Shown here piece after piece: positions 1-13,318 of a stretch of DNA of 64,000 nt (positions are counted from its first letter, which is position 1; each line of letters begins with the position of its first letter). The translations under genes and the position numbers were made by a program. A model generated the notes under the pieces. It did no database searches. It was not told the origin of the DNA and saw nothing but the letters and a program-made list of their open reading frames with translations. Origin of the DNA: Onchidella celtica. Lineage: Eukaryota; Mollusca; Gastropoda; Systellommatophora; Onchidiidae. The stretch is from the NCBI GenBank assembly GCA_963931925.1, contig OZ007571.1:34536233-34600232 (forward strand), in the 5' to 3' direction.

Positions 1-80
1 AAATTGAGATATATACCCGTGCACCTGCAAAGCATAATCTTACTGAAACTTAACAAGAGCTGAAAATCAACTACACTTAC

Positions 81-3000
81 ATCAAGAATAACTCTTTGTA
101 CCAAAACTGTGTCATCAACACAATCAAAGATAGAAAGTAGCAGTAGATGTCCATGTTCCTCCTTGCACACTTTCACAACATGGCTCTTCAAGCTCTTCAC
201 CATCATTTTCCTGTCTTTGGCAGATCCACACCACATACACTTCATGGCCACTCTCGTTCCATCTCTTGTATGCAGCAAACTGGGAATGTGTTCTCGAAGG
301 CCTTCAATCATTTCCTTTAAAAACAAAATTTTTTAAAAAGTTAGTGGTGAATGCTCCTGATATATAAATAAATAGTTTTAAGATACAAACTTGAATCTGC
401 TATTTTAAAACACATATTGTCTTGCTTGATTTTAGTCGTGACAATATTTGATATAACAAACTGTTTTAAGAAAATTCCCAATTCAGTTCTTTCAGAAATA
501 TGCACAAGTTCTGCATATCCTTTTGTACTTTAACAATTATGTAATGGCATCATCAAAATTTGTCTCCTGTCCAAAGCACTTTATAATTTCTTGTTTAATT
601 CTATGTTACTCTATTCTAAATGTTGCCCTTTTCTTTTAGTTGGTATTTTCAAATGAATATATCAAATTACAACATGCCATAGCATACCCCCACTTATCTT
701 TCATTTACAAAAAAAAAATAAAAAAATAAAAAGTAAAAACCGACAACAACAAAAGGTATCATACCTTCTTTGACTTATCATCTGCATAAACAAAGAAATC
801 TGCAAAGACTTTGTGCACCAAAGAAAAAGAGAGCAGTTCCCTGTAAAATGAAAACAGAACCATTAGTGGCTGGAATATTTCATTATGGTGCAATTTGGCC
901 ATTTTTTTAGGGCAACCTGAATAACAGTTCCAAAAAATTATAAAATTAAATTTCTAAGGTGTCAAATAATCTGACCCAATCGTTTTTATATCGAATCCCT
1001 GTGTTCACTGAAGTTTCAGGCAATCTTTTAAAAATGTTATGACCGTAAAATAAGCTTTGGTGAAACTGATCATGTCAACCATTATATAATATCACAATGA
1101 TGCAGACTTCTTGACATTTTCTCATTAAGAAAAGGGGCTCAGACTCTAAACAAAAAAAAACAAAAAAACATGACAACAAGAAAAGAACCATTGAATCTTG
1201 ATCATCCTGGCATGGGCTGTGCATTTGCTGTTCAGATTACAATTTTCTGTTGATTCTTCATCATGAATATGAGTCATTCTCAGTGCCTGTTACTCTCAAT
1301 CCAAGTAACAGAAGGGAAAAAAACAAAAAAACTTACTTGTCAATAAGTGGCAAAAGCGCCTCTTTCATACTCCTTATAACCATTTCTTTCTTCTCAGGCT
1401 GGTCTGTCATGATCTGGTCTAAGGACTGATGTACACGATCCTGTACAAGGGATAATAATGGATTCAAATTCCTTGCAAATGACCAGCTGTGGTTTTGCCC
1501 GTGCCATTTTACAAAATATTTCACCAACAACCACATTGCCAGCATGGAATATGTCTCCACCATTTGAATTTTTGACCTGCAAATGCTACGCTATTGTTGA
1601 CAAAATCAATACAAAAAAAAATCAGGTAGAATAATTTTCCTTATCAGTTGAACAGTCACACAACTTTCCCACAACCACAATGCATCTGAACATTCATTCT
1701 GAAGTGATGGAAATCATAATCACACGTAAAAATAAAGCTGGACTAATTCAAGTCAACATTCTCAAATGACTCATAAGTAAATATGCCACTCATGAATAAA
1801 CAGATATAATTCACAACTTTACCTTGAAAAGAGAGAAAGTAGGCCCATAAAATTCTTCCAGGATTGACAATCTCTGTGGTGCAGTTGCATATTCATTAAA
1901 GGCATATTCAATAATATCTGACGCTTCCTGAAAAAGAACACAAAGAAACACTGAACTCATGGCTGAGCAAACGTGAGACACTGAAAGCACAAGATAACCA
2001 CGCAAAATAGTTGTGGAACATTTCATTATATTTAAATGCATAGCAAATAAAAGATGGATGAAAAGCGCATATCTTTGGACATGGAAAATGCAATTTCAAT
2101 ATGCATTAGTGAAAGTATCTTAGGAAAGAGTCAATAACATTGCTATACCTTGTGACGAATCATTTTCCGCACTTGCCCATGAAAGCAGGAAAATATTTGA
2201 CTTCTGAGTTCTTTGGACCTAAAAATTGAAGAAATGTTGAAAAAAAAAATGGAAAGTGCTCCCATGATATGTTTTTACAAAGCTTTATTCCCAAGTGCTT
2301 CATAATATAATGATGACAAGTATTATAACTTCCAGAATTTTATATTATATAAACTTTATTCTTCGTAATTTACAAATGCACCATATGTATTGTGGAACTG
2401 TCTGATTCCAAGCAATTGATTTAAGAACTATTGACATCAGACATAAAAAGAAACTAACTGCCGCACTACCACTAATACTGTCAATGTACATAAAATTTGT
2501 TTAGTATAATTAAATATTACATACCTAAGACTGGTTCTATCACACTGACCTGTTTTATTGTAGCCCACTATGCTATCTTACTGAGTTTCGATGGTGCTTT
2601 TTAAATCAGTTTGAGAAATTAAATTAAATCTAACTCTTCAAAAATTCACTTGAATAGAACACCATAAGGCGGTATTAAAGTCTTATATTATTGTTGTCAA
2701 TATAATACTTACCCATAATGAATTAGCTTCCGGACTACATACTTGGCATATTTCAGTTTGCACAACTCACACAGGTCAGCTGCAACAATCAGAAATATTT
2801 CATAACGTTTGCAGGCAATCAAGAAACAGAAATTTATAGGTTGCTGATAGACATAAATCAATTTGTACCTCTGCGACTGAGGCATAAATGTGTCTTGGAG
2901 AGAATGCTTGTCTGGATGGCACATGTCATACTGTAGTGGACACATTAACAGATATTTTCTTTAATCTTTCTTTCATGTAAAATCATGAACTAATCTCTGA

Positions 3001-6000
3001 CCATAACAAACGTGTCAACAAACCTTTAATTTCCTGAAATATTCCAGCACGTTGCTGTTCACTACCATACTGTACAATGCATTGAACCACCCGAGCTGAG
3101 TCATGTACCATGGACAACTGAAAAAATAGGAAAAATTTTTATTTTCTGTGAACCAGATTTAAAAATTACATTATGTATGCCTTCAAACATGAACAAAATT
3201 TATCTTCAGATTAAATCGCCCTGAAACATTAGGCTTCCATAAGGTGTCCAAATATAATTATATTTGGCACAAAATTACAGTCAGTTTTCTGTTTTTCTTA
3301 TCAGTTGTTGGTCCTTTTCAGTCATATTTTTAACATTGATTTTCATTCCAGGCATACAAAAATACCACTTGTTTAAAACAATCCAAAAACACGAAACTAT
3401 TCTAAAATTGACAAATCTGTTGAAATAGGTAAAATCAAAAACCATACAAAAGAAACCAAAAAACTGACAGCAAAATAAATCTGATCATCTTATCTATTTT
3501 ACGGTACATACTGGCATATTTCTGCTAATACAATTCATAAACCTGGCCAAGCCAATGTTGCTCTTAAAGATTACCTCCTTGGCTTTCCCCGTCACCATTT
3601 TCATTAGGTCATCACAGATTTTCTTCTTTTTGGCCTCTGGCAGATCATGCCTGTTAAATCAACAATACATACAATTATTCATGACCAAAAAAATGTGATG
3701 CAACAAGAAGAAAAGTACAAACAAGAAAAGATACAAATGAGAATAAAAGCAAGCAGGCAAGGTTCACAGAATATTTCAAAAGAAGTGCTACTGTGGCTCC
3801 CAGAATTTTATCAAACTGGTTATCTACTGTAAAACAGTTTATTGAAGATGCTCAATAACATTTCTCCTCCCCAAGAGAAGAGAAATAGCCAATCAAGTTA
3901 TGAGGTTTCAAAATCCACCACTTGTTCTTTTTAATCTTTTCCCAAACATACTAAATTACGCAAGAGCAAGGGAAATCACATCATTAGCGAAAAAAACACA
4001 GAAAAAAACAAAACAAAACAGGACGTCAGAAAAAAAAAAATGATAGATCTAAAATACATGTCTACATTAATAATGTACAGTTGAGTCTATCACCAACCTT
4101 CGAAGCTCTTCCCAAGCCTTTTTGGCAGATGTAATGAGGTCATAGTTGTTCTTCATCATCTTCCGTTGCTGCTTCTTTTCTTTCCATGTTTGACTAGGAG
4201 TTTTTGGAACTGAAAATATTCAATAAATATCACCAAATATTATAAATAGGATGAAATGAAATTTCAGAGGGAGCAAAGCTGAAATATTGATTTTGTAACA
4301 AAGAATTTTTGTGATTTTCAGTTCTTAAAAATTGAACAGTCAAACAGTCACATAATGGCATATTGTATTGACCATACCAGGTCGTGAAGAAAGCACTACA
4401 CTCCATTTCTATAAAATAAGTGGAGTTCTTAGATACATTCCAAAAACCATGCACTTCCGACAGGTCTCTTAATTACTCAAATGAAGTAAAAGCCTTAATA
4501 GAGAAGAAGTATACAAAGAGCTTGCAAATGGAGTTATATAATAAGAAACTGTTTCTATACATCTGAGAAAATTATATATATCATATAAACCTCACCAGTT
4601 GTTTCGTCAGGCAATGCTTCAAAGTTCTTGTTAACTTTCTTGCTTTTGCGGGCATCTCCAGAAGTTTTCAAAGATTTTAGTTTTTTAGCCGCCTGGTGAA
4701 ATGGTACCTGTTAAGAGATTTATTACAAAGTAGTTTACCATGCACATTGCCACAAATTGTAGCTCTCAATTGGCAACCACAGGTTTCATCATATTAAGAA
4801 CCCAAATACAAAACTGTTCAACATTTCATGTGAAAAGAGTGGTCCTGAGCTTTGTAAGAGAATAAAGAAGATAGAGCTTGAAAAATTAAAAAGGCAAAGG
4901 AAGGTGCTTAGGACTAATTTTTTTCAAACTTTATACGCAAAAGAATATGCATCAATGGTTACTCCCTGGCTAAAACTTGTGTGCTCAATGAAAAAATATT
5001 TCTGCCAAACAACAATCAACGAAACGGGGATTAACTTGGTTTTTTCTGGTCACAGAAAGAGCTTCTACTTACAACTGGGATTTCAATATAGTAAACTCAG
5101 CCTTAATTAAAACAACAATGTCAAAATTCAGGCTTATTGAGCTCCTGAATGACAATTCCCAGAGATGGCAACCTCTAAAAGTGAACATTAGCCAATGAAA
5201 AATAAATATTTGCACAAACTAGTGCACACCACCATTCAACAAACAGAAGTAAAAAGGTTATCTCTGCACAGTAAACAATAAAAACTGCTAAAAATTTCTG
5301 TGAATCAATAACTATTTCAGATCTCTGTATTGGAATTGGAGTAAAACCATAATTTTTATAGCCATTATGCCCAAAACTCATTAACATATTCCATAAGTGT
5401 ACACATTTCAAAATATACAGGTGCCAAGAACTATGAATGTGGCTTACTGCTTATTATCCTATATTTGGGAATTGTATTTAGTGTCATTTTTGCCCGTCTG
5501 GTGAACGGAAGTTTGCACATGAAGTAGACATTTTCATTAAAATTCTCAATTTATTAGAAATAGCGAAAACTCAAATTACTTTCAGTGCAATCTTTTTGTT
5601 CTTAGAGTTTGGTGTCTTGGCTGCTTTGCTTGTTTTCTTTGATTTCTTCGATGGGGATGGTTGGTCATCTTCATCACTTGCTTCTTGTCCCTCTACACTT
5701 TCCATGCTCCTATCACCTATATTATCATTGTCATCATCATCTTTGTTTCCATCACTGTTATTATCACCAAGGGAAATTTTGGAGAACTTTTCCCTGGTAA
5801 ATGATCTGGAATGTAAATTTCAGCGTCAAAAGTTATAAACACATGAAATGAAACAAGCAAGACTTCATACTGCTATGAAGAAATGATATGTTTCATTTGA
5901 ACTATGCTCCCTTAGCTTTACGACTGACATTTGACTCATTCAAACTTTATGTCAGTGACTGGAAGCTGGTGGTGTTTTACATTATAAACCATTGTTGAAC

Positions 6001-8520
6001 AATGAACACAACTCAGTATTTTCTCTATTTGGTTTGTTACTTGGATCACGCGCCCCTAACAACAATCGTGACTGAATGATAAAGATGACACCCACTTGAA
6101 ACATTATTTTATAAACTGTAGCATCATCAGGCCTTCTGTTCATCATGTGTTGTTGATTCACAATGGTGAAACCACACACTGTGAACAAGGCTGGTACGAG
6201 CGTCTCATTGTATGGTTTGTTATTCACCATAATGGTCAGTTAAAGGTGAGGAATGAAGACAGAAGTGTAAAATTGTGTTTTGATTTGTTGATTAGGGAGG
6301 AGATGTTTGAAAAGAAGATAAATATTTACACAGTAAGAAGACCATATTTTGAAAAATTCAAATTATAAAAAAAATCTACTAGTACCAGCTCAGAACTGCC
6401 ACTCATACTGCCAATATGTATTACCTCTCTGCCCCATCAGGTTCACCTCTAGCATACTGCACTGCCATTTCCAACGTCTCATCATTAGCTTGTCGCGGGC
6501 GCCTTCTCTTTCTATATGTGCCATGTTGAGCATCTATTGCACTAATCTGACTCAGAGTGATCGGCGTAAGCTCCAGCTGGCTGTCATCTAGATACAGAAA
6601 AAAATCACAATAAATTCATCTGCCACAACAACTGGTTCCCCATGGCAGATTTCCAGAACCTAAGATGTGTTAAAGAATTACTCAAATGTAAAGAGTGTTC
6701 TCTTGAACGACTGCAATAGTGATCAATGGAAGGCTAAGCACCTACAAATAGACAAAGTTACTTTTCTAGGTACACCAAAATCTCAGAAAATTTTTAAGAG
6801 GTTTGCTGATTATAACTTTTTAACATCAATCCAGCTAGCAAGTCATCTTCCTACACAATAAATGATGTTTTTTTGCAGAACTGAAAGAAGGAGTACCATA
6901 TGAGTGACACAACTTTAGACAGACAATACTTCTTGTTCTGAGTGCTAATCGCCAAGCCCCGCATTTACTATAGTATTTTAAGTATAAAAACATCCATCTA
7001 GAGGACTACTCGCCAGAAGGGCACCGTGCCTTTGCTCATGGATGTTCCTAAAGACACATCCTTGTAGGACCCCTATTATGCAGTGTTCCCGATAACGCAC
7101 GCGCGTGCGTCTGAGACGCACAGACAGGATGACATGACGCAGGGAAAAATCCACACAGAGTTTTACTGACGCACCAATTACAAAATTTGGGGGTGTCTGT
7201 GCGTCATGAAAGTCCGGCTTTCCGCAGAAGTGCGACTGTGTGATTATCGCGGTGCAGTGTTCTCAGAAACGGCAGATATTTCTCGGAAATGCGTTCATGC
7301 GTGCCTCTGACTTAGGCCTAATGCGTTGAGAGTTGCGGCCCTTCCTCTTCTCGCGAAATATGATTAGTTTTTCTGTTTTGAATTGTTTTCATGGCGAATT
7401 ATTCAATATCTGACAATGACTCTCACAATTTACAGCTGAGAGTCATGATGACTCTCACAAAAAAATCCTGTAGGGAACACTGTTATGTGCAAGTTCCAAT
7501 CGAACTCCTCCCAGACTGAAATTTCAACCTCCAGATCAAGTGAAGCAACAGATCTAGTATATAAATTTGTGATTCTATGATTCTTCTTCCAGCTACTAGT
7601 GCTTTTGCCAACTTGCAGAATCTCTAACAAATCCAAACAAAATTAAATCACAAATGTAATCGAAGTACCTAAAAACAGTGTAATTATAATAGTATCTATA
7701 TAATAAAGCTACAACAAAACCCCTAATAGTCCTATGGACTCGGAAACTACATAACGCACCGACCTGAAATTTGGCACAAAGAATTATGGGATAGCGAACA
7801 TTGTTCCTATTGCTATACACAAACAAAACTGTTTGTTATTTCTGAGTTAATTGGTAAATGCGGTTATAATTAAAGACTAAATTAACGAGAGCGTTTGATC
7901 TGAAATTTACGATCAATAAGATTATGAACTAATAATAGCCCACTTCCGCCAACACATGACGTTATCACTTCCTGCGATGTGTTCACTAACAAACAAACTA
8001 ACCCGTGTGCAAATCATTGCCATTTGACGGATGCTGACGGGATGCGCAGAATGTCAACGCGCAAAGGGAGAGCAGTAAAATTTATCTAAAAACAAACAAA
8101 CAAACAAAATTAAAATAAAGCTAAAGGAACAGGCAAAATGAAGCAGGTCCATAATAATCACCCAGAACTGAAACTAATAAATCGATTTATCCCAGGCAGG
8201 GCCGGGCAACTCAGCTAGTACTTTAGTAGTATTACATTTCTGGAATGCAACTTTCAGCAACACTAATTCATCTAACCTTGAGATAACTGCGAGTCATTTC
8301 CAAAATCCTGTGTTGTTGTGTCTGCATCATGAAAAGAGCGACGGCGTTTGACAGCACTTCCCCGGATTCGAGACTGAGATCGTTCAAATGTCCCAGGTGT
8401 CCATGATACACTGTTTGGTGGTTTTTTCTTTACACTGGAAACACCAAACCCTCCATGCCTTACATGACCCACACCTGGTTTTGGTCTACTGACAGCAGGG
8501 GAATTAGGCTTACTCCTCAT
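81..8520 (-). CDS. PUM3: Pumilio homologue 3 (PUM3/PUF6-type), 13 exons, 3' end outside window
   Basis: Exons, in order of transcription: 8520-8277, 6587-6425, 5793-5580, 4707-4596, 4209-4098, 3650-3575, 3117-3024, 2779-2713, 2218-2149, 1927-1823, 1440-1337, 840-765, 314-81. All junctions are GT/AG and every phase closes, giving 557 codons without a stop. The first ~240 residues are low-complexity: an Asp/Asn-rich acidic stretch, then a Lys-rich one. Next come PUM-like helical repeats, for example KYAKYVVRKLIHYG, FHGQVRKMIRH, EASDIIEYAFNEYA, SLVHKVFADFF and DGTRVAMKCMW, which match the PUM3 arrangement. Animal PUM3 is about 650 aa, so roughly the last 100 residues lie beyond position 1. The family is nucleolar, binds RNA/DNA and acts in ribosome biogenesis. 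The ATG at 8518-8520 has a good context (ACCATGA); an in-frame ATG at 8571 is the alternative unless TGCAG at 8563-8567 is an acceptor. Product identity is firm; the start is less sure. Confidence 0.93.
7081..7482. mobile_element. hAT-like non-autonomous element (402 bp) in PUM3 intron 1
   Basis: The ends are CAGTGTTCCC (7081-7090) and its exact reverse complement GGGAACACTG (7473-7482), a typical hAT terminus. There is no coding capacity. The flanking 8-mers do not match (CTATTATG against TTATGTGC), so no target duplication can be claimed. The interior starts with a CG-rich stretch of ACGC/GCGT motifs. Confidence 0.6.
7695..8218 (+). mobile_element. Helitron-like non-autonomous element (524 bp) in PUM3 intron 1
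   Basis: It begins with TC (TCTATATAATAAAGC), preceded by A, and ends with CTAG followed by T, as expected for insertion between A and T. Just before the end is a GC-rich GGGCCGGGCAACTCAG segment, like the 3' tails of animal Helitrons. It has no terminal inverted repeat and no ORF of note. A second element with the same 5' start lies at 47998-48679. Confidence 0.55.
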
Positions 8521-8571
8521 GGTAGAATTGTTGGAAGGAGTTACAGCTATTCCAATCACTGCAGACAACAT

Positions 8572-9169
8572 GACAGATAATCATTGGAACAAAATTGTTG
8601 TGTTAAACAATTTGAAGTGAAGGCAAGCCAAGTTCCATAAAACAACACCTTAAATTAAGTCATTTTTCTTTTCTTCCTCTCAAAGATCGTTGGATAAGAA
8701 CGTATTGCCACAGCCGTATAGCGTGTCTTGCTTACTCGTGTCCTTTGACTGCCTGCACCTTGCTTTAAAACTTCAACTTTTATCCTAAAATCATATTCCT
8801 AATTCTCTTCTCAACCACTTAGCATTCAGTGTCATGCATTCTGCAATACCAATTAACAAATTATTTTTAAAAGTTACCAATTATTACAAAAAAAAACTTG
8901 TAATCTAATCAATCTATCAATTATTTTGCAACCAAAGCAGTGTCTTGTCATATCACCGCATACAATCATTTCTTTTCAAAATGGAAAGAGAAGTGTTAAT
9001 AGTGATCGTAAAAATATGGAAAACAGGCCTACTACTGTTTGGTAGGTGATGGTGATGCCTGTGATCAAGTCAGTAGGCATAATTTGCCATAAAACGTATT
9101 TTTAGGTGCACCATTAATAAACTGTGTGTGAACTGAATTGGTTTCTTTTGAGTTAAAAATCAGTTTTGA
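8572..9169. other. upstream flank of PUM3, no gene seen
   Basis: AT-rich sequence 5' of the first PUM3 coding exon. It probably includes the promoter and perhaps a non-coding first exon, but no convincing TATA box, initiator or splice donor can be picked out. No ORF with coding character is present. Confidence 0.4.
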
Positions 9170-9790
9170 CTAGATCTAGATCTAGATCTAGAGATCTAGG
9201 CCTACATACTAGTAGGAAATTTTCTAGTTTAAAATAATAATAAGCAGTAGGGCCTATAATACTGAGTATTAATTTATAAGTGTGGTCTGGCAATATTAGC
9301 AGGAGATCCATTCAGAAATCTTTCCCAGGTTTGATTTGAATCTGGCTTTTTTTGCTTTTTTTTTCATCTAGATTTTCTAGATCTACTGTCTCTGTACAGC
9401 TGGGCTAGATTTAGACTCTAGATCAAACTGAAGCTGTCAGAATGTTAAATGGACTGAGACTGAGAGGCTTGGAAGACCGTCCAACTCCAAGGCACGCGAA
9501 TATGTTGTTAGCCTATAGATCTAGCCTTTTCTGCATCAGTATCAAATCATGACAAGAGAAATCGTCTGCTTTACATTAAACCTTGCTTCACTTGGCTAGG
9601 AATCTAGACTAGATCTACCTAGAATCTAGAGTTATCTAGATCTAGATCTACATCTAGAATAGAGAGTCTAGATCTAGGCCTAGATTAACTAGACTAGATC
9701 TAGAGTCTAGATCTAGATCTAGAATTTAGATTAGATCTAGATCTAGAATCTAGATGATCTAGACTCTAGATCTAGAGAGATCAAGTGTAT
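9170..9790. repeat. TCTAGA/AGATCT-rich degenerate array
   Basis: Many interrupted runs of the overlapping palindromic hexamers TCTAGA and AGATCT, densest at 9172-9200 and 9585-9785. The same motif recurs in short runs near 26120, 26205, 43625-43870, 44225 and 44684, so it is a dispersed simple repeat rather than a local accident. No coding potential. Confidence 0.8.
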
Positions 9791-11676
9791 CTAGATTTGG
9801 AAATATCGATAACAAGTTTACTCATTGAATTCCTCATGCTTTCTCGGAACTTTCCCTATTTGCTCTTCAAGACCAAAGTGTGACGAAAAGGAACATACCC
9901 TATCCCCGCTGAGATGTTTGTATTTTACCTAGATCTATATATTTATACAATTGTTTTCAGCTAAAACCGACGTTTAAAATACAGCTCCATGCTGCTACAT
10001 GCTTTCTACTCTTCAGAAGAAGAGGTACAAAATAGCGAGATCGCTTTAGCTATTGCGTCGTACAAAGAAAATGTCTATGCCAGGAGTTAATAAAATTTTA
10101 ATATTATTATTTAAATAATATTATATTTTTATTAATAAGTTTGCAGCAAAACCAGAGAGTGTGGATTTATGGCAAAACCAAGACGTCGTTGGAAAGTAAA
10201 AGTAAAATGAACGACACATCCACATTGCATTTTTTATTGCATGGACCATAATTATTATAGACCGTACACAAAATCTAGACGCTATCAAAGATAGTAGAGT
10301 GAAGAAAGACATTCCTTATACATGTACCTATACTTAACGTTTTTGCAGTAAAGTTTTAGTGCTGCCTTTCTCTCCTCTGTGACGGTGCACCATAATATTC
10401 TATACTATAATTATGTTAGACCTTTCTAATGAATTGATATGTCTTTGATATTTATGTATTTGTTGTTTGTTTCGTTGTTTTTTTTTATATTTTAGTTCTT
10501 GCCTTCATGTTCGCCTCCTCTGTCATTCTCCTTTGCCTCCTGGTTGATTTGGACGTGACATTTTGTATACATGTATAAGAACTCCAGGTTGTGACGTTTT
10601 GTTGCGTTATTATGAAAGTACCAGTTACATTATTTTAAACTTGTAGTTATTCCAAACCGGTTTTGAGTTTGTTCCCAAACTACCTTCGAGATGTGTGAAT
10701 TCCGAATCACCATGAAAAGTTATTACAAAACTCTTACCTAAAAGTAGTTAAAATTGTAAACACCATCGTTTTGACGGCGTTAGCAGTTTCAGAAAAGCTA
10801 CTGTGACTAAGTAGGCCATACTGGCACTGGAGTTTCACGAATCATTATTGGATAATGTTCTTGTAGGATGAATTGATTATTAGATTTGTAACACCGTGAA
10901 GTTTTTAATTTACATTAGTTTCTTTTAAATCTTTTATTGCTCATGTATTTTTTAAATAAACTTTGCCAGCTGGCGGTGTCTGTGAAGAGTCTGTCACGAG
11001 GATGGGCGGACAGTGTTATTTTTAGGCGCATAGACATAATTATTACGGACTTTTATGCTGACGACACGAATGTGTCTAGGGGGCCCAGCCTCTCTGGGGC
11101 TGATTAAGCTATTCCATAGATATACCACAGTGAACGAGCTATTCTTAAAGGTAGAAGTGTTTACTGAAACAACTTAACTTCTTTGGTTCTGATTTTAAAA
11201 GAATCGAATTTTGCCGGTAGGCCTATTGCGTTACCTCCCCTACCCCCATCCCTCCCCCCTCCCACTATTGCTTTTACTTCAATGTTTAAAAATAATTTGC
11301 CATTTCATTAAAAGCTGTCCAAAGAATTATGATACTGTGTGTGGTATGACGATGCTATTAAAGGATACATAATATGCGATTTTATTTATTTATTTGTTTA
11401 TTTATTTATTGTTGTTGTTTTTCAAGTTGTCTTCTGTTGCGTGGTGAAAGAATGGGTGCCTGGCTAGTGCGGTACCACTTCTCAGGTACCGGTATAGAAA
11501 GGTAGTACATTGCACGAATACAGAGGAACTGCTTTAAAAAAGCGAACATACTGCAGGCACTTGCTGCAACTCACGTTCTGTTTCACGTATTTTCCAACAT
11601 ATCGTCATGTTAGCTCACTGATTGGCACGACCTATTGGAAAAACCAAGATTAGCATTAGCTGTATGTTCATCTGCT

Positions 11677-11689
<13 letters not shown>
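9791..11689. other. intergenic, no gene seen
   Basis: AT-rich sequence with TTTATT runs near 11380-11410 and a pyrimidine-rich patch near 11230-11275. A six-codon FYADDT-like string at 11051-11068 resembles a LINE reverse-transcriptase motif but lacks other support. Confidence 0.4.
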
Positions 11690-11731
<42 letters not shown>

Positions 11732-12520
11732 GAGAGAGAGAGAGAGAGAGATGAATGTCAAGTACAAAGCCTCTGGATATCATTGTGATCAAATTATGTC
11801 AAAGTTTATGTCTTTGTGGCCTCGTGAAAGAAGGGAGTATTTCTTTTTAATTTATTTATTTGTTGTGTTTTTTTTCTTTTGTTTTGTTAGAGTTTGGTGG
11901 AGTGAAAACTACACTGATGAGACAAGACCGGAACAATAATATGAACATTACCAGCAACAGTTTTAGGCTCCACGGTGTTTAGTGAATCAGTAGTTCCACG
12001 GGTAATTTTTAGACGGTGAGAGAGAGAAAGAGAGAGAGCTGACTCAAGTATCAGTCTCTGGATATCATTGTGATCACATTGTTTCAAAGTTTAGGTCTAC
12101 GTGGCCTCGCGAAAGAAGGAAGGTTTTTTTTTTTGTTGTTGTTTTGTTTTAGTTTGGTGGAGTGAAAACTACACTGATAAGACAACACCGGAACAGTATG
12201 AATATTACCAGTAATATTTTTGGTAATTTTTACACACACACATACAAAGAAAGAGAGAGAGAGAGGGAGAGATGACTGTCAAGTTTCACGTCTCTGGATA
12301 TCATTGTGATCAAATTATGTCAATTTTTTTTTGTGTCTTTGTGGCCTCGTGAAAGAAGGGAGTATTTTTTTTTTCTGGTTAGAGTTTGGTGGAGTGGAAA
12401 ACATACATGCATACTGATATACTGGTAAGACAACAGTGGAACAATATTGACATTAACAGTAAGCTTAACAACAGATTTTTGGCTGCACGTTGTTTAGTGA
12501 ATCAATAGTTCTACGGGTAA
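11690..12520. repeat. about 250-bp unit in three degenerate copies with embedded (GA)n
   Basis: A block containing CTCTGGATATCATTGTGATC, GTGGCCTCG and GTTTGGTGGAGTG occurs three times, starting near 11770, 12054 and 12291. Each copy is preceded by a GA-rich microsatellite; the longest runs over 11689-11751. Copies differ by indels in T and A runs. ORFs here are low-complexity artefacts. Confidence 0.75.
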
Positions 12521-13045
12521 TTTACCCATGGGTTTAGGCGGAGCAGGGTCACACTGCTCTCCTAGACTTATGTGGAATGGAAGAAAAAAAAAACAATAAC
12601 AACGTATTCCGCAGTTAACAGTCAGTCCTACCAATCAGTAAGGCTATACCTCTGATGCAGCCTTTCTGGTGTTAACATGATTGAACATACGCTGTTTCAA
12701 CAAGCTTATCACAATTAGTGCTGCGGTCTCTTTAAATGGCCGCTTTGAAGTGGGATCCTTGGGCGATTTCTTTCTGCCAAGTAGGGCAAAAGGATTAAAA
12801 GTCACTCCTGAGTTTGCACAGACCAGTTGTCGTGCCGTGACTGTTAAGGTGTGGTCGTCATTTTATGAAGATAAAAAAGGGCGAAAGATAAGAAAACTGA
12901 CTTTGGTACAGATGTTGCCACTTAAAATATTGGACAATTTTCTAAAGTTGTCAACTCATTGTTTCTGCCGTTGTCATTGATCTACTAACAGACTAGTACC
13001 AATAATTAACCCTAACGTCTATAATAACAATAATGATGTTGGAAT

Positions 13046-13318
13046 ACAGTGGTCTAGAGGCAAGGTGCTCCTCTCTCATGCTGAAGGTACCAGGTTCCAT
13101 CTCCGATCGGTGCAAGCATGTTGGAATTTTTTGGAGGGAGAAAAAATTTCCTGTCCATGATCCTATGGTAGGTAGGATTGAGCACCTAGTCTTCTCGGAA
13201 AAGGACAAAAAGAAACTCGGAGGGCCCATGTGCACGTTGCACACGTGAAAGGTACCTTGGCAGTTAAAAGTTGAAAGAGCAAGCCGAACAAGGCCACTAC
13301 TGGGGCAAAATTAAAAAA
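13046..13318 (+). mobile_element. tRNA-derived SINE, copy A
   Basis: Starts ACAGTGGTCTAGAGGCAAGG, an A-box-like tRNA head, followed by a degraded B box (near 13091) and a conserved body containing CCTATGGTAGGTAGGAT, GAGCACCTAGTC and TCTCGGAAAAGGAC. It ends in an A-rich tail (from about 13308). It is collinear over ~270 bp with the copy at 23581-23850, which keeps a much better B box. Confidence 0.75.

Noticed and set aside
11051-11068. FYADDT-like codons resembling a LINE reverse-transcriptase active site
   Set aside because: Only about twenty codons around it are open and no other RT motif is present.
11610-11939. ORFs through the GA microsatellite on both strands
   Set aside because: Low-complexity RE/LS repeats with no flanking coding signal.
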